From Lysinibacillus capsici (GTDB lineage: Bacteria > Bacillota > Bacilli > Bacillales_A > Planococcaceae), in assembly GCF_003367505.1 (NCBI RefSeq), contig NZ_PXXX01000021.1:1-63709 (forward strand): DNA of 63,709 nucleotides, given 5' to 3'. The position numbers were made by a program, and so were the translations under genes. The notes beneath the pieces were generated by a model. The model worked only from the letters and a program-made list of their open reading frames with translations, did no database searches and was not told the origin of the DNA. Below are positions 45,847-55,818 of this stretch, in pieces. Position 1 is the first letter of the stretch. Each line of letters begins with the position of its first letter.

Positions 45847-46887
45847 ATGAAAAAACTATCTGTATTATTGTTAGTCGCAGTTCTTGCTTTATTTACTGCC
45901 GCTTGTGGAGACAAATCGTCCACATCCCAAAAGACTGAGGAAAAAGATAAATTAAGTATTTATACAACGGTTTATCCATTAAGCTATTTTGCACAGCGCA
46001 TTGGTGGAGATTATGTTGAAGTAGCTTCAATTTACCCAGCTGGTGCGAATGAACACACCTTCGAGCCAACTCAAAAAGATATGATGAAATTAGCAGATGC
46101 TGATATCTTTTTCTATATTGGCTTAGGACTTGAAGGCTTTGTAGAAAACGCTAAAAAAACTCTAGCGAACGAAGATGTCACAATGGTGGCAACTGCTGAT
46201 GACGTTTCAGATGATAAATTAGCTGTAAGCACAGGACATGTTCATGCAGAAGAGGAAGAACATGAAGCAGACGCTCATGATGAGCATGAGCACGGTACAA
46301 CCGAGGAAGAGCATGAACATGAAGGTGAAGAACATGGACATGATGAGCATGAGCATGGCGATATCGATCCGCATGTTTGGTTATCTCCTACAATTAGTCA
46401 AGACTTAGCACTGGCTATCAAAAACACACTAGTTGAAAAAATGCCAGCTCAGGAGGCAACTTTTAACACAAATTATGATGCATTAGTAAAAGAATTACAG
46501 GATTTAGATCAAGATTTCGAAGCAATGACTGACAAAGCACAAAATAAAACATTCTTTGTATCCCATGCTGCATTTGGCTATATTGCTGGTCAATACGGCT
46601 TAACTCAAGTGCCGATTGCTGGCTTGAATTCACAAAATGAGCCATCTCAAAAGGAATTAACAAAGATTGTAGACAAAGCAAATGAATTGCACATTCACTA
46701 TATTTTATTTGAACAAAATGTCTCTTCCAAATTAGCAGAGATTATTCAAAAAGAAGTTGGTGCAGAATCTCTTGTCTTGCATAATTTAAGCGTATTAACA
46801 GCTGATGATGAAAAAAATAAGGAAACCTATTTCACATTGATGCAAAAAAATATTCAAACATTAGAAAAAGCTTTAAGCGTTCAATAA
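45847..46887 (+). CDS. adcA: zinc ABC transporter substrate-binding lipoprotein
   Basis: A 346-residue cluster A-I metal-binding protein of the ZnuA/AdcA type. Signal peptide with lipobox TAAC. Metal ligands are GANEHTFEPTQ, IDPHVWLSP, FVSHAAFGY and ILFEQN, and a His/Glu/Asp-rich loop (about 125-175) lies before the second ligand, as in ZnuA. It captures zinc at the cell surface. The Zur box upstream supports zinc control. No permease or ATPase gene follows; they must be elsewhere. The symbol is approximate (also called znuA or zosA-like in other strains). Confidence 0.9.
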   Translation: MKKLSVLLLVAVLALFTAACGDKSSTSQKTEEKDKLSIYTTVYPLSYFAQRIGGDYVEVASIYPAGANEHTFEPTQKDMMKLADADIFFYIGLGLEGFVENAKKTLANEDVTMVATADDVSDDKLAVSTGHVHAEEEEHEADAHDEHEHGTTEEEHEHEGEEHGHDEHEHGDIDPHVWLSPTISQDLALAIKNTLVEKMPAQEATFNTNYDALVKELQDLDQDFEAMTDKAQNKTFFVSHAAFGYIAGQYGLTQVPIAGLNSQNEPSQKELTKIVDKANELHIHYILFEQNVSSKLAEIIQKEVGAESLVLHNLSVLTADDEKNKETYFTLMQKNIQTLEKALSVQ

Positions 46888-46894
46888 TATGAGT

Positions 46895-46926
46895 AAGGAG
46901 GTGCCCCTCTATTGGGACACCTCCTT
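46895..46926. terminator. terminator between adcA and the transglutaminase gene
   Basis: Stem AAGGAGGTG/CACCTCCTT with inner CC/GG pairing, followed by TTTATT, between convergent genes. Its right arm overlaps the end of the minus-strand gene. Confidence 0.7.
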
Positions 46927-48060
46927 TATTATGACGTATTTTTCTTGTGGCATCCGTTTTTCCGTTCGATAAAAAGACCCTAGCCACTTCATTGTTTTTT
47001 GCTTAGTCACATGCTTAGCTTTTGGCTGAAGGACAACAAAAGCCATTATACTACTTTCTACTAGCATCGGTGGCCACTCAGTAAAGTTAAACTGAACTAA
47101 ATTGTCTTGTTTATTTGTTTTTTGAGTAACAAGCTTCATCGGCTGCTCCACTAATGGTTGTACGGCTAACCGATTTTCTCCGATGATTGATAACCCCATA
47201 ATTTCATTCAATTGATGTTGTATAGGTGACGCTAAACTTTGTCTTTTTGTTTCTTCCTGTAAATCTATATATTTTTCGCTTGTTGCAGCAGGGAAACTTG
47301 CATAATCCCATGTATGATCTTGTGCTAATTGGCGATCCGACACTAAAAAATATTGATAGCGAACTTCTCCTTTACGATCAGGCAAAGGGTCATCCCATGT
47401 CACATCAATATGATACCAAGCATGATCAAGTTTCACTAATACCCAGGCATGTAGCTGTTCTCCTACTTTTCCTGGTACATATTGTACCTCAAAACCCAGC
47501 ATTTCTAACATTCGATATAGCACTAAAGCATATGCCTGACAGACGCCCTTATTCTCCGTTAATAATGTATATGGAGAATATTGACTTCCTTCTGTTTCCT
47601 TAGAGTATTCCGCGGACAATACAATAAAATCATGTGCAGCCTGTAGTTTTTCTATGTCACTTAATCCATGCATAGGTGCAATAATATTTTCCAAAGTTTG
47701 CTCGACAAATAACGCCTCTGTTTGTGATAGATGGTACGTAAATGCAAAGGCAATGACAATATTATTGCTATAACCTTCGTACTTCCATTGGAAACTTGAA
47801 ATATTAGTATAAATATAAGAGTTTTCAATTGCATTTTTAGTAATTTCTGTTAGTTCATCTTTTATCTCGGCTAAGTCACCAGTATAACGAATCGAGAATT
47901 CGGATGATAGATGCATAACTTCTTTATTAATGAGAGATTGTAGTGTTTCAATTGAATGAGCTGTTGCTACATCTTCTTTTTCATAGTTTGCAAATACTTG
48001 CACATGACTCATTTGTAGAACAAATAATATAATGACAACATTATATATATATTTCCTCAT
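46909..48060 (-). CDS. secreted transglutaminase-like domain protein
   Basis: A 383-residue protein with an N-terminal signal peptide (MRKYIYNVVIILFVLQMSHV, likely cut after VFA). The transglutaminase-like core has Cys in NKGVCQAYALVLY, His in LHAWVLVKLDHAWYHID and Asp in HIDVTWDDP, a complete triad. Such proteins in firmicutes may be proteases or crosslinking enzymes at the cell surface. The start at 48060 is chosen because AAAGGAG is 10 nt upstream; the first ATG at 48069 is too close. Alone in its operon; function unknown. Confidence 0.85.
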   Translation of the reverse strand: MRKYIYNVVIILFVLQMSHVQVFANYEKEDVATAHSIETLQSLINKEVMHLSSEFSIRYTGDLAEIKDELTEITKNAIENSYIYTNISSFQWKYEGYSNNIVIAFAFTYHLSQTEALFVEQTLENIIAPMHGLSDIEKLQAAHDFIVLSAEYSKETEGSQYSPYTLLTENKGVCQAYALVLYRMLEMLGFEVQYVPGKVGEQLHAWVLVKLDHAWYHIDVTWDDPLPDRKGEVRYQYFLVSDRQLAQDHTWDYASFPAATSEKYIDLQEETKRQSLASPIQHQLNEIMGLSIIGENRLAVQPLVEQPMKLVTQKTNKQDNLVQFNFTEWPPMLVESSIMAFVVLQPKAKHVTKQKTMKWLGSFYRTEKRMPQEKYVIIKEVSQ

Positions 48061-48149
48061 ATGAGTCATTCTCCTTTACTAAATAGTTTATGCCTCTCTT
48101 TTTTTATTATGTTAATAAATGATTAATTTCATGCTAAAAGTTTCAAATA

Positions 48150-48183
48150 AAAAAGAAGCCTTCCTTTTTAGAAGACTTCTTTT
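48150..48183 (-). terminator. terminator of menE
   Basis: Stem AAAAGAAG...CTTCTTTT (12 of 13 paired) with A- and T-runs, 10 nt after the menE stop on the minus strand. Confidence 0.7.
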
Positions 48184-48192
48184 ACGAAGTTT

Positions 48193-49617
48193 TTATTGTA
48201 ATAATTTCCGTCTCAACAATTTATCCGCACCATTGCGCGGAAGACTGTCTGTAATAATCATTTCTTTAGGCACTTTATATTTAGCAAGTTTCTGTAAACA
48301 AAAGGCCTTTAGTTGCTCAACAGATACCTGCTCATTTAACACGATAAAGGCAATGGGTACCTGACCCCATTGTTCATCAGGCATACCGCATACACCCGCC
48401 TCTTTGACAGCTGGGTGTGTGAGTAGTACATTTTCTATTTCTGCAGGATAAATATTTTCTCCCCCTGAAATGATTAAATCTGCCCTTCGATCAATGACGT
48501 ATAAATAACCCTCTTCATCCACATAACCAATATCACCTGTATGAAGCCAGCCAGCCTTCGTTGCATTTTTTTGTGCAAAACGTCCAATATAGCCAGGTGT
48601 GACATGAGGACCTCGTATGCAAATTTCCCCTTCACCTTTAGCATTTGGCTCAGCAATCATTATTTGATTAAAAAATAAAGGCTTTCCAGCAGAACCAATT
48701 TTCCTCATAGCATCTTCACTTGCCAATGTGGCTGTTTGTGAGGAGGTTTCTGTCATCCCATACGTTTGTGCGACAGCTAAATTTAACGCATGTGCTCTCG
48801 CTAAATAATCCACGGGAACAGGTCCACCTCCAGCTAACATTAACTTAAAATAAGATGACGCTTTCGCATTGCGTTGCTCTAGCGTATGTAGAATTCGTTC
48901 CAAGGTCACCGCTACAACAGACATATGGGTGACATCCCCATCCATAATATTTTGTGCGATAGATTCCACATCAAATTGCTCATATAAAAAGATTTGATTT
49001 CCATATAGCAGTGAACGCACTAAAATGGAGAATCCACTAATATGGAATAAAGGGACCGCGCATAGCCAAACGTCCTGAGCCTGTAGCCCAATATTTAAAA
49101 CGGAGGCAGTGGCACTAGCCTGATGATTTCCAACTGTTTGGCGAACCCCTTTTGGGAAGCCCGTTGTACCTGACGTATACATAATAGTTGTTGTTTGATG
49201 AAGAGGCCATTCCTTGACAATATCTACTGCACCCTCTGCACCCTTTTCAATTGCTGAAAATAAATGATAGGTTGTTTCAAATGGTAGCTTTTCTACATCC
49301 TCATCGGCAACTAATACCGCTACAGCCTCTGAATCCTCTAGCTGATAAGCCAGCTCATCCTGTGATAGTCTACGATTAAGCATCACCATTTCACATTGCA
49401 GATGCATGCAGGCATACATCATGATTACAAGCTCAGGCTTACTTGGCCCCATAATAGCAATTCGATCACCCTGTTGAATACCGAGTGTCACTAATTGTCG
49501 AGCACGTTTTATCGATTCATCATTCAATTCTTGAAAAGTCCAGCTTTGCTTTTTAAAAGTAAGTGCCTTGCGGAAAGGTGTTAAATAAGCTCTTTGTAAA
49601 ATCCAGTTAGGATACAT
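48193..49617 (-). CDS. menE: o-succinylbenzoate-CoA ligase (MenE)
   Basis: A 474-residue ANL-superfamily ligase that activates o-succinylbenzoate with ATP and CoA in menaquinone synthesis. Motifs: TIMYTSGTTGFPKGVRQ (P-loop), QTYGMTETSS and TGDIGYVDEEGYLYVIDRR with the hinge, then Lys near the C-terminus (GADKLLRRKLL). Start at 49617 follows GGAGTG. A terminator separates it from menB, so it is probably not in the main men operon, unlike in B. subtilis. menC, which normally follows menE, is absent from this window. Confidence 0.93.
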   Translation of the reverse strand: MYPNWILQRAYLTPFRKALTFKKQSWTFQELNDESIKRARQLVTLGIQQGDRIAIMGPSKPELVIMMYACMHLQCEMVMLNRRLSQDELAYQLEDSEAVAVLVADEDVEKLPFETTYHLFSAIEKGAEGAVDIVKEWPLHQTTTIMYTSGTTGFPKGVRQTVGNHQASATASVLNIGLQAQDVWLCAVPLFHISGFSILVRSLLYGNQIFLYEQFDVESIAQNIMDGDVTHMSVVAVTLERILHTLEQRNAKASSYFKLMLAGGGPVPVDYLARAHALNLAVAQTYGMTETSSQTATLASEDAMRKIGSAGKPLFFNQIMIAEPNAKGEGEICIRGPHVTPGYIGRFAQKNATKAGWLHTGDIGYVDEEGYLYVIDRRADLIISGGENIYPAEIENVLLTHPAVKEAGVCGMPDEQWGQVPIAFIVLNEQVSVEQLKAFCLQKLAKYKVPKEMIITDSLPRNGADKLLRRKLLQ

Positions 49618-49789
49618 CTTTGTCACTCCAATCACCCTACATCTTAACGCTTTCCCATATAGTTTGTCTATTATCCATGTAGTATCTAGCTTTTTAATGA
49701 ATACCTCTATCCTTCACCTATTGAGTTTTATCCACCTCTTAGACACTTCTATCCCCTATTTTTATCTTCAATCTGTTTAAGACATATAA

Positions 49790-49820
49790 AAAGCTCGTAT
49801 CTCCAAAAGATACGAGCTTT
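49790..49820 (-). terminator. terminator between menB and menE
   Basis: Arms AAAGCTCGTATCT/AGATACGAGCTTT are perfect complements, with TTTAT after on the minus strand. It lies 15 nt past the menB stop. Confidence 0.9.
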
Positions 49821-49834
49821 AAACCCCCTACTAA

Positions 49835-50653
49835 TCAAGGGAATCTTGGGAATTGACCGAAATCTGGTTGACGTTTTTCTTTGAATGCATCGCGGCCTTC
49901 TTTTGCTTCATCAGTTGTGTAGTAAAGAAGTGTAGCATCTCCAGCCATTTGTTGAAGACCTGCTAAACCATCTGTATCTGCATTCATCGCTGCTTTTAAG
50001 AAGCGTAGTGCAGTTGGTGACATTTGAAGCATTTCTTCACACCATTGAACTGTCTCATCTTCCAATTGCGCATAAGGCACAACTGTATTGACTAAGCCCA
50101 TATCAAGTGCTTGTTGTGCATCGTACTGACGGCATAGGTACCAAATTTCGCGTGCCTTTTTATGACCAATAATACGAGCAAGATAGCCTGAGCCATAACC
50201 AGCATCGAATGAACCTACTTTTGGTCCAGTTTGTCCAAAGCGAGCATTGTCAGCTGCAATTGTTAAGTCACAGACAACATGTAAAACGTGACCTCCACCA
50301 ATTGCGTAGCCAGCTACCATTGCTACTACAGGTTTTGGAATTACACGGATTAAACGTTGTAAATCAAGAACGTTTAGACGTGGAATTTCATCTTCTCCTA
50401 CGTAGCCACCGTGACCGCGAACTTTTTGGTCTCCGCCTGAGCAGAAAGCATGTTCACCTTCACCAGTTAGAATAATAACACCGATATTTTTATCATCGCG
50501 TGCACGTGAGAATGCGTCAATCATTTCCATTACCGTTTTTGGGCGGAATGCATTACGCACTTCTGGACGGTTAATCGTAATTTTTGCGATACCGTTATAG
50601 AACTCATACTTAATATCTTCATAAGTATGTAATGTTGTCCATTGACGTGTCAT
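49835..50653 (-). CDS. menB: 1,4-dihydroxy-2-naphthoyl-CoA synthase (MenB)
   Basis: A 272-residue crotonase-family enzyme that closes the naphthoquinone ring of o-succinylbenzoyl-Co[15 protein letters not shown] contains the oxyanion Gly and bicarbonate-independent site residues, [14 protein letters not shown] the second oxyanion motif, and [14 protein letters not shown] is characteristic of MenB. Length matches the family. It follows menH with a 63-nt gap that holds a hairpin, and precedes a terminator. Confidence 0.96.
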   Translation of the reverse strand: MTRQWTTLHTYEDIKYEFYNGIAKITINRPEVRNAFRPKTVMEMIDAFSRARDDKNIGVIILTGEGEHAFCSGGDQKVRGHGGYVGEDEIPRLNVLDLQRLIRVIPKPVVAMVAGYAIGGGHVLHVVCDLTIAADNARFGQTGPKVGSFDAGYGSGYLARIIGHKKAREIWYLCRQYDAQQALDMGLVNTVVPYAQLEDETVQWCEEMLQMSPTALRFLKAAMNADTDGLAGLQQMAGDATLLYYTTDEAKEGRDAFKEKRQPDFGQFPRFP

Positions 50654-50701
50654 TGAATTGCCTCCTATATCATTAAATTCGTCTCGTTTCTAGCGAGGCG
50701 C

Positions 50702-50723
50702 TAACGTAATCGTATATTACGTT
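50702..50723. other. small hairpin at the menH-menB junction
   Basis: Arms TAACGTAAT/ATTACGTTA enclose a four-base loop, overlapping the menH stop region. It has no U-run, so it is not an obvious terminator; it could affect mRNA processing or menB expression relative to menH. Confidence 0.4.
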
Positions 50724-51526
50724 AAATACTCCTCTACTATTGTAGCAAACTCAGCGGGATTTTCCACATGAATTGCATGTCCAGCGTCATTTACTGTTAA
50801 ATGCTTAACAGTATTTAATAGCGCTTTCATTTCTAGTGCAATTTTACAAAATTTCTCATCCAATGAACCTGTAATTAACAGGACAGGTATTTCTAGTTGC
50901 GACAATCTATCCCAATTTGAAGGTTGAACGCCTGTCCCGATACCTCTCAAGCTACCAGCAAGTCCCTCTTCTTTCTGTGATAGTCGCTCTTCTCGAATAT
51001 TTTCTCTTACAGTTTTAGGTAGACGTTGCTGTGAAGCAAAAAGCGGTATGCTTTCCCAAGCATTGACAAAGGACAGTACACCATTCGTCATTATTTTTTG
51101 CGCTAGTGCTTCATCTCGCTTACAACGTTCATTTTGCTCTTCCATTGTTCGCAAGCCAGGAGATGCACTTTCTAAAATGAGCTGATGTATACGAGCTGGA
51201 TACGAAATGGCATAAGATAAAGCGATTCTTCCACCCATTGAATAGCCCAACAGCGTAAATTTCTCTAAATGAAGCTGGCAAAATAGTTCTTCTAAATCCT
51301 GTAATTGCTCCTCCATAGAAAAACGCTGTACGTGCTGTGGAATAGCTGTTTGACCATGTCCGATTAAATCAACGGCAATAACACGCACATAAGGTAGAGC
51401 TTGTGCTAGATTATGCCATGTTGCTGAGCTACCAGTAAATCCATGTAAGGCAACGACTGTATATTCACCGTTTTCATTCCATATATCTACATGGGTTTCA
51501 AGACCACGAATCATCCACTTTGTCAT
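50717..51526 (-). CDS. menH: SHCHC synthase (MenH)
   Basis: A 269-residue alpha/beta hydrolase that eliminates pyruvate from SEPHCHC to give 2-succinyl-6-hydroxy-2,4-cyclohexadiene-1-carboxylate. Nucleophile elbow LGYSMGGRIAL, His in NDAGHAIHVENP, oxyanion region HGFTGSS. It overlaps menD by 4 nt, so the two steps are encoded together, as in other Bacillaceae. Confidence 0.93.
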   Translation of the reverse strand: MTKWMIRGLETHVDIWNENGEYTVVALHGFTGSSATWHNLAQALPYVRVIAVDLIGHGQTAIPQHVQRFSMEEQLQDLEELFCQLHLEKFTLLGYSMGGRIALSYAISYPARIHQLILESASPGLRTMEEQNERCKRDEALAQKIMTNGVLSFVNAWESIPLFASQQRLPKTVRENIREERLSQKEEGLAGSLRGIGTGVQPSNWDRLSQLEIPVLLITGSLDEKFCKIALEMKALLNTVKHLTVNDAGHAIHVENPAEFATIVEEYLT

Positions 51527-53238
51527 GCTTTTAACTCCGCATTAATTCGATTCCATAAACCTCGATGTGCATTCACATTCTCGGTTCTATCTGTAAATAT
51601 TTCAACTAATCGTAAAGAATGGTTTTTACATGTTGAAAATTTCTCAGAAAGCTCAGAAATTGTTTCCACACGTACATAGTCCATATCATACATATGTGCA
51701 ATGTCACGGAATTCAAGGGCTGTTGGTGTGCCAAATAAATCCTCATAGTGATCTTCAACAGTTGACTGTGGTAAATAGGAAAAAATACCACCGCCATCAT
51801 TATTCATCACAATAATCGTTAAGTTACATTCCTGATATCTGGAAGCAATGAGTCCATTCACATCATGTAAAAAGGCTAAATCACCAATCAGTAAATAACT
51901 TTCTCGATTATTTCCCTGACTGAAACCGATTGCTGTTGATACGACACCATCAATCCCGTTCGTTCCTCGATTGGCAAAAACACGTAAATCTTTCGGTGTA
52001 GCCAATAAAAATGTATCAATATCCCGTACTGGCATACTACTGCTAACGAAAATATCACTACCGTCAGGAATCATTTTGAGTAAACGACTGACTATAGCCC
52101 CTTCATCTTTTTCTACCTCTGCGTATTGTTCAATAAACATAGAAGCAAGCTGATTTGCTTTTTGCCATTCGGCTAAGTATGTTTCCTCGATAGCCGTTTC
52201 AGTGATAGCTAATTCTGTTAGCCACTGATTGACATTCGCATGAATAAAATGCGTAGATACGCCTGTAGCATCTCTAAACATAGGGTCTTCATCGATAATC
52301 ACATACGCATTTGGGCGTGACTTTGTAATAAATTGCATTATAAACTTCGAAACTGGTTGTGCCCCTATTCGGATTACTGTATCTGGTTGTACCAGTGCTT
52401 TGAAGTCATCACTCTTCATAATGGCATCATAGGTTGTCACGATAAATGGTAAACAATCCTCTGGTACGGATGTACGCATATTCGATAAACTTTCAACAAT
52501 GACAGGCCACTTCAGCTGACGTACAAATTCCCAAACTATGGATAATTCTGTACCAAGAGCTAACTCACCAATGATCATAAAACCTCTTTTAGTTGATTGT
52601 ATAATAGAGGATAGTTCCTGTTGATCCCCGCGTGTTGGGGTTAATTGTCCCATACTGCTGTGCTTAAACGTCACTGCTGGTAGCTCCTGCTGTAAATCAA
52701 TTAATAGTGGTTCACGGAAAGGTACATTAATATGGACTGGTCCAAAAGGTGCGCTCGTGGCAATGGCTACCGCACGAGCAAGATGACGCTCAATAAAAGG
52801 CAATGTTGGTTCAGCACCATCTGCTAACGGAAAATCAACACTCCACTTTACATGTGAACCATATAAATTGGGTTGGTTGATAGCCTGTGGGGCGCCTACC
52901 TCACGTAATTCATGTGGGCGATCAGCTGTTATAATGATTAATGGTACACGTGCATAGCTTGCCTCCACAATCGCAGGAAAATAGTTAGCTGCTGCTGTAC
53001 CAGATGTACATAAAAGAACCACAGGCTTAGTAGTTGCCTTAGCAAGCCCTAGCGCAAAGAATGCTGCTGAGCGCTCGTCTACCTGCCGATACATTTTTAC
53101 TTGTTTAGTAGAAGCAACCGCATAAGCAAGCGGTGTTGAACGTGAGCCTGGACTAACGACAACATTCTCTACACCAGCTTGCACTAGCGATGCGACCATT
53201 TTATAAACATAATCTGTTAGTATTTTTCGTTCACTCAT
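51523..53238 (-). CDS. menD: SEPHCHC synthase (MenD)
   Basis: A 571-residue thiamine diphosphate enzyme that condenses isochorismate with 2-oxoglutarate. N-terminal VVSPGSRSTPLAYA and VDERSAAFFALGLAK are typical. The ThDP motif is near LLIGDLAFLHDVNGL...NNDGGGIF. It lies between menF and menH with short overlaps, so all are one operon. Confidence 0.96.
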   Translation of the reverse strand: MSERKILTDYVYKMVASLVQAGVENVVVSPGSRSTPLAYAVASTKQVKMYRQVDERSAAFFALGLAKATTKPVVLLCTSGTAAANYFPAIVEASYARVPLIIITADRPHELREVGAPQAINQPNLYGSHVKWSVDFPLADGAEPTLPFIERHLARAVAIATSAPFGPVHINVPFREPLLIDLQQELPAVTFKHSSMGQLTPTRGDQQELSSIIQSTKRGFMIIGELALGTELSIVWEFVRQLKWPVIVESLSNMRTSVPEDCLPFIVTTYDAIMKSDDFKALVQPDTVIRIGAQPVSKFIMQFITKSRPNAYVIIDEDPMFRDATGVSTHFIHANVNQWLTELAITETAIEETYLAEWQKANQLASMFIEQYAEVEKDEGAIVSRLLKMIPDGSDIFVSSSMPVRDIDTFLLATPKDLRVFANRGTNGIDGVVSTAIGFSQGNNRESYLLIGDLAFLHDVNGLIASRYQECNLTIIVMNNDGGGIFSYLPQSTVEDHYEDLFGTPTALEFRDIAHMYDMDYVRVETISELSEKFSTCKNHSLRLVEIFTDRTENVNAHRGLWNRINAELKA

Positions 53239-54616
53239 GTAATTGTCCCCCTAGCGCACGAAGCATTGGACGGAATTTTACTAATGTTTCTTCATATTCA
53301 GATTGCGGCTCTGAATCTGCGACGATTCCACCGCCTGCATATAAATAAGCTTTATCATTTAGTAAGGCTGCTGAACGTATGGCAACTGCAAACTCACCGT
53401 TACCCTCTGCATCTAGCCAGCCTATTGGCGCAGCATACAGTCCCCGATTCATCGGCTCATATTTACGGATGGCTGCCAATGCTTCTTTGCGTGGTACACC
53501 ACCTAAAGCGGGTGTTGGATGTAATGATTTAGTCAATTGTAAGATTGTTGCATCCTGATTTAACTGACCTTCAACAGGCGTATACAGATGTTGAATATCT
53601 CGTATTTTTAACAAGCGTGGTCTATCTGGCACCGTCATGTCCACACAATTTTTACGGAATGTTTCCGCAATCATATCCACAACATACTGATGTTCTCCGC
53701 CATTTTTAGGGTCATTTAATAAACTTTGTCCAAAAGCCTCATCTTCCTCTGCAGTCTTACCTCGTTTAATTGAGCCAGCAACACAAGAAGAAAATGCTCG
53801 ACCATCTTCTACCTTCACAAGTCGTTCAGGTGATGCTCCGAAAAATAATAAATGTCTATGCTCTAAACCAAATAAATAGCTTTCTGGTTGTTCATGAATA
53901 ATTTGAGAAAGTACTTGTGGTGCGGATACATACTCTTTAAATTGCAAAGCAAGTGATCGTGCAATGACCACTTTATCTGCCTTTTTCTGTTTAATTAATG
54001 CTGTCACTTGATCGATTGAGGCTAAATAAGGCTCTTTATATGGTTCAAAATAACTTATGATTTCAGGTTTTGTATACGTTTTCACTTCTTTAACCTGAGC
54101 TGCATGGATTAAATGATCGCGCTCTTTTCTTAGCGCTTCGAACTGATCCTCAGCCTGTTGGTCTTGTGTCAAAAGGTGAATACTTACGTATGCTTTATCA
54201 TCGCGTATCACCAGTTGAAACGTTGCTAATGCAAAATAAGCCTCTGGGAAATCCGTCCATTCCCCGTCTACATTATTTTGAGGATCAAATGTAAAACCGC
54301 CAAACAAAATTGGTTGTAACGCTTGTTGACCTTTTGGACAGTTTTTCGTTATGTTTTTCCATTCCGCTTCAACTGCATCAAAGCGGTTTTCTTTAGCGTT
54401 GTTTTGAATAGTATGAGCATGTCCTAGCCCAACTAATGTCATTGTTTTTTCTCTATTTTGCCAATAAAATCGTTCACCTTTATAACATTCCTCGCCAGCT
54501 GCATAGAACGCCAGTGCAGATAGACGACTTACTTCAATTGTTTCCATATAAAAATGAAGGCTTTGGCCCAAAGAGTCCACTTCTACTTCTGTGGCTTGGT
54601 ACCACTTCTGTTGCAT
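53231..54616 (-). CDS. menF: isochorismate synthase (MenF)
   Basis: A 461-residue chorismate-utilising enzyme. The C-terminal catalytic domain includes VIARSLALQF, FLFGLEHR-like ESYLFGLEHRHLLFFGASPE and CVAGSIKRG, with GNGEFAVAIRSA and AGGGIVADSEPQSEY at the metal end. It converts chorismate to isochorismate, first step to menaquinone. Start at 54616 with ACGGAGG 8 nt upstream; the longer frame from 54646 is not favoured. First gene of the operon. Confidence 0.94.
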   Translation of the reverse strand: MQQKWYQATEVEVDSLGQSLHFYMETIEVSRLSALAFYAAGEECYKGERFYWQNREKTMTLVGLGHAHTIQNNAKENRFDAVEAEWKNITKNCPKGQQALQPILFGGFTFDPQNNVDGEWTDFPEAYFALATFQLVIRDDKAYVSIHLLTQDQQAEDQFEALRKERDHLIHAAQVKEVKTYTKPEIISYFEPYKEPYLASIDQVTALIKQKKADKVVIARSLALQFKEYVSAPQVLSQIIHEQPESYLFGLEHRHLLFFGASPERLVKVEDGRAFSSCVAGSIKRGKTAEEDEAFGQSLLNDPKNGGEHQYVVDMIAETFRKNCVDMTVPDRPRLLKIRDIQHLYTPVEGQLNQDATILQLTKSLHPTPALGGVPRKEALAAIRKYEPMNRGLYAAPIGWLDAEGNGEFAVAIRSAALLNDKAYLYAGGGIVADSEPQSEYEETLVKFRPMLRALGGQLHE

Positions 54617-54659
54617 GAAAATTACCTCCGTTGTTGCAATGTACATAATGAATGATGGT

Positions 54660-54688
54660 TAAATAACACATCATATTTTAGTTGGCAA
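54660..54688 (-). promoter_or_regulatory. candidate promoter of the menFDHB operon
   Basis: On the minus strand TTGCCA and TATTTA are 17 nt apart, about 44 nt upstream of the menF ATG. Confidence 0.5.
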
Positions 54689-54863
54689 CACGTTATTCGT
54701 ACTGTTGCTAATTGTTCTTTTTTATTTTCAGTTCATAAATGCATGTTCTATTGTATCACTTTTTTTCATTAAACAGTATGTAATAAGCTGTGAACCTACC
54801 CATTTTCTCAATCTTCGTTTAAAATAAGAAGAGTCGACAACATTTGAAGGAGAGAAAGACCTT

Positions 54864-55784
54864 ATGACCAAAGTCATTGAAGCTGATAGGGGTTTTAAAG
54901 TGTGGTGGCATTTAACACGTCCACATACTTTAACCGCTTCATTTGTTCCTGTATTCCTAGGAACAGCAATTGCCTTAGCAATTGAAAAAGAAACAATTGA
55001 TTTTGGACTATTTTTTGCTATGCTCATTGCAAGTATGCTTATACAAGCAGCAACGAATATGTTCAATGAATATTATGATTACAAATTAGGATTAGATAAC
55101 GAGCATTCCGTCGGGATTGGCGGAACGATTGTCCGTCATGGTGTACAGCCAAAAACAATTATGATGATTGCATTAAGCTTTTATGCTATTGCCATGCTTC
55201 TTGGCATTTACATATGTGCCTCAACATCTTGGTGGTTAGCTGTTGTCGGACTTGTTTGTATGCTTATTGGCTTTTTATATACAGGTGGACCATACCCAAT
55301 CGCCTATTCGCCATTTGGTGAAATTGTTTCTGGCGCAGTAATGGGGATGGGCATTGTATTAATTGCCTTCTATATTCAAGCGCTTACAGTAACACTAGAT
55401 GCTGTCTTGCTCTCTGTACCAAGCATGATTTTAGTCGGTGCCATTATGCTATCGAACAATATACGTGATATTGTTGGCGATACAGAAGGCGGACGAAAAA
55501 CCTTAGCTATTTTGGTAGGACGTGATAATGCAATTTCCGTGTTATCAGGCTTTTTTATCGTCTCTTATTTATGGGTGATTGCTCTTGTAGCAGTTGATGG
55601 TATTACTTTTTGGGCATTAATCATCTTCCTAAGTATTCCAAAACCATTACGTGCCATTCAAATTTTCCGAGACAAAAAAGAAGCCAAAGAGGTAATGCCT
55701 GCGATGAAATATACAGCGCAAACAAATACATTCTTCGGCTTCCTATTAGGAATCGGTTTATTAATTCATTATTTCTTTTATTAA
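54864..55784 (+). CDS. menA: 1,4-dihydroxy-2-naphthoate polyprenyltransferase (MenA)
   Basis: A 306-residue UbiA-type prenyltransferase with about nine helices. The first Asp-rich site is NMFNEYYDYKLGLDNE and the second is in NNIRDIVGDTEGGRKTLA. It attaches the isoprenoid tail to the quinone ring. The ATG is preceded by GAAGGAGAG. Divergent from menFDHB, so the pathway is split into two facing transcription units, as in B. subtilis. Confidence 0.95.
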   Translation: MTKVIEADRGFKVWWHLTRPHTLTASFVPVFLGTAIALAIEKETIDFGLFFAMLIASMLIQAATNMFNEYYDYKLGLDNEHSVGIGGTIVRHGVQPKTIMMIALSFYAIAMLLGIYICASTSWWLAVVGLVCMLIGFLYTGGPYPIAYSPFGEIVSGAVMGMGIVLIAFYIQALTVTLDAVLLSVPSMILVGAIMLSNNIRDIVGDTEGGRKTLAILVGRDNAISVLSGFFIVSYLWVIALVAVDGITFWALIIFLSIPKPLRAIQIFRDKKEAKEVMPAMKYTAQTNTFFGFLLGIGLLIHYFFY

Positions 55785-55787
55785 GAT

Positions 55788-55818
55788 GCGGCAGCCTTAA
55801 CGGGTTGCTGCTTTTTTT
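55788..55818 (+). terminator. terminator of menA
   Basis: Stem GGCAGCC/GGTTGCT (with G-U pairs) followed by CTTTTTTTAC; it overlaps the stop region of the convergent dipeptidase gene. Confidence 0.6.
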
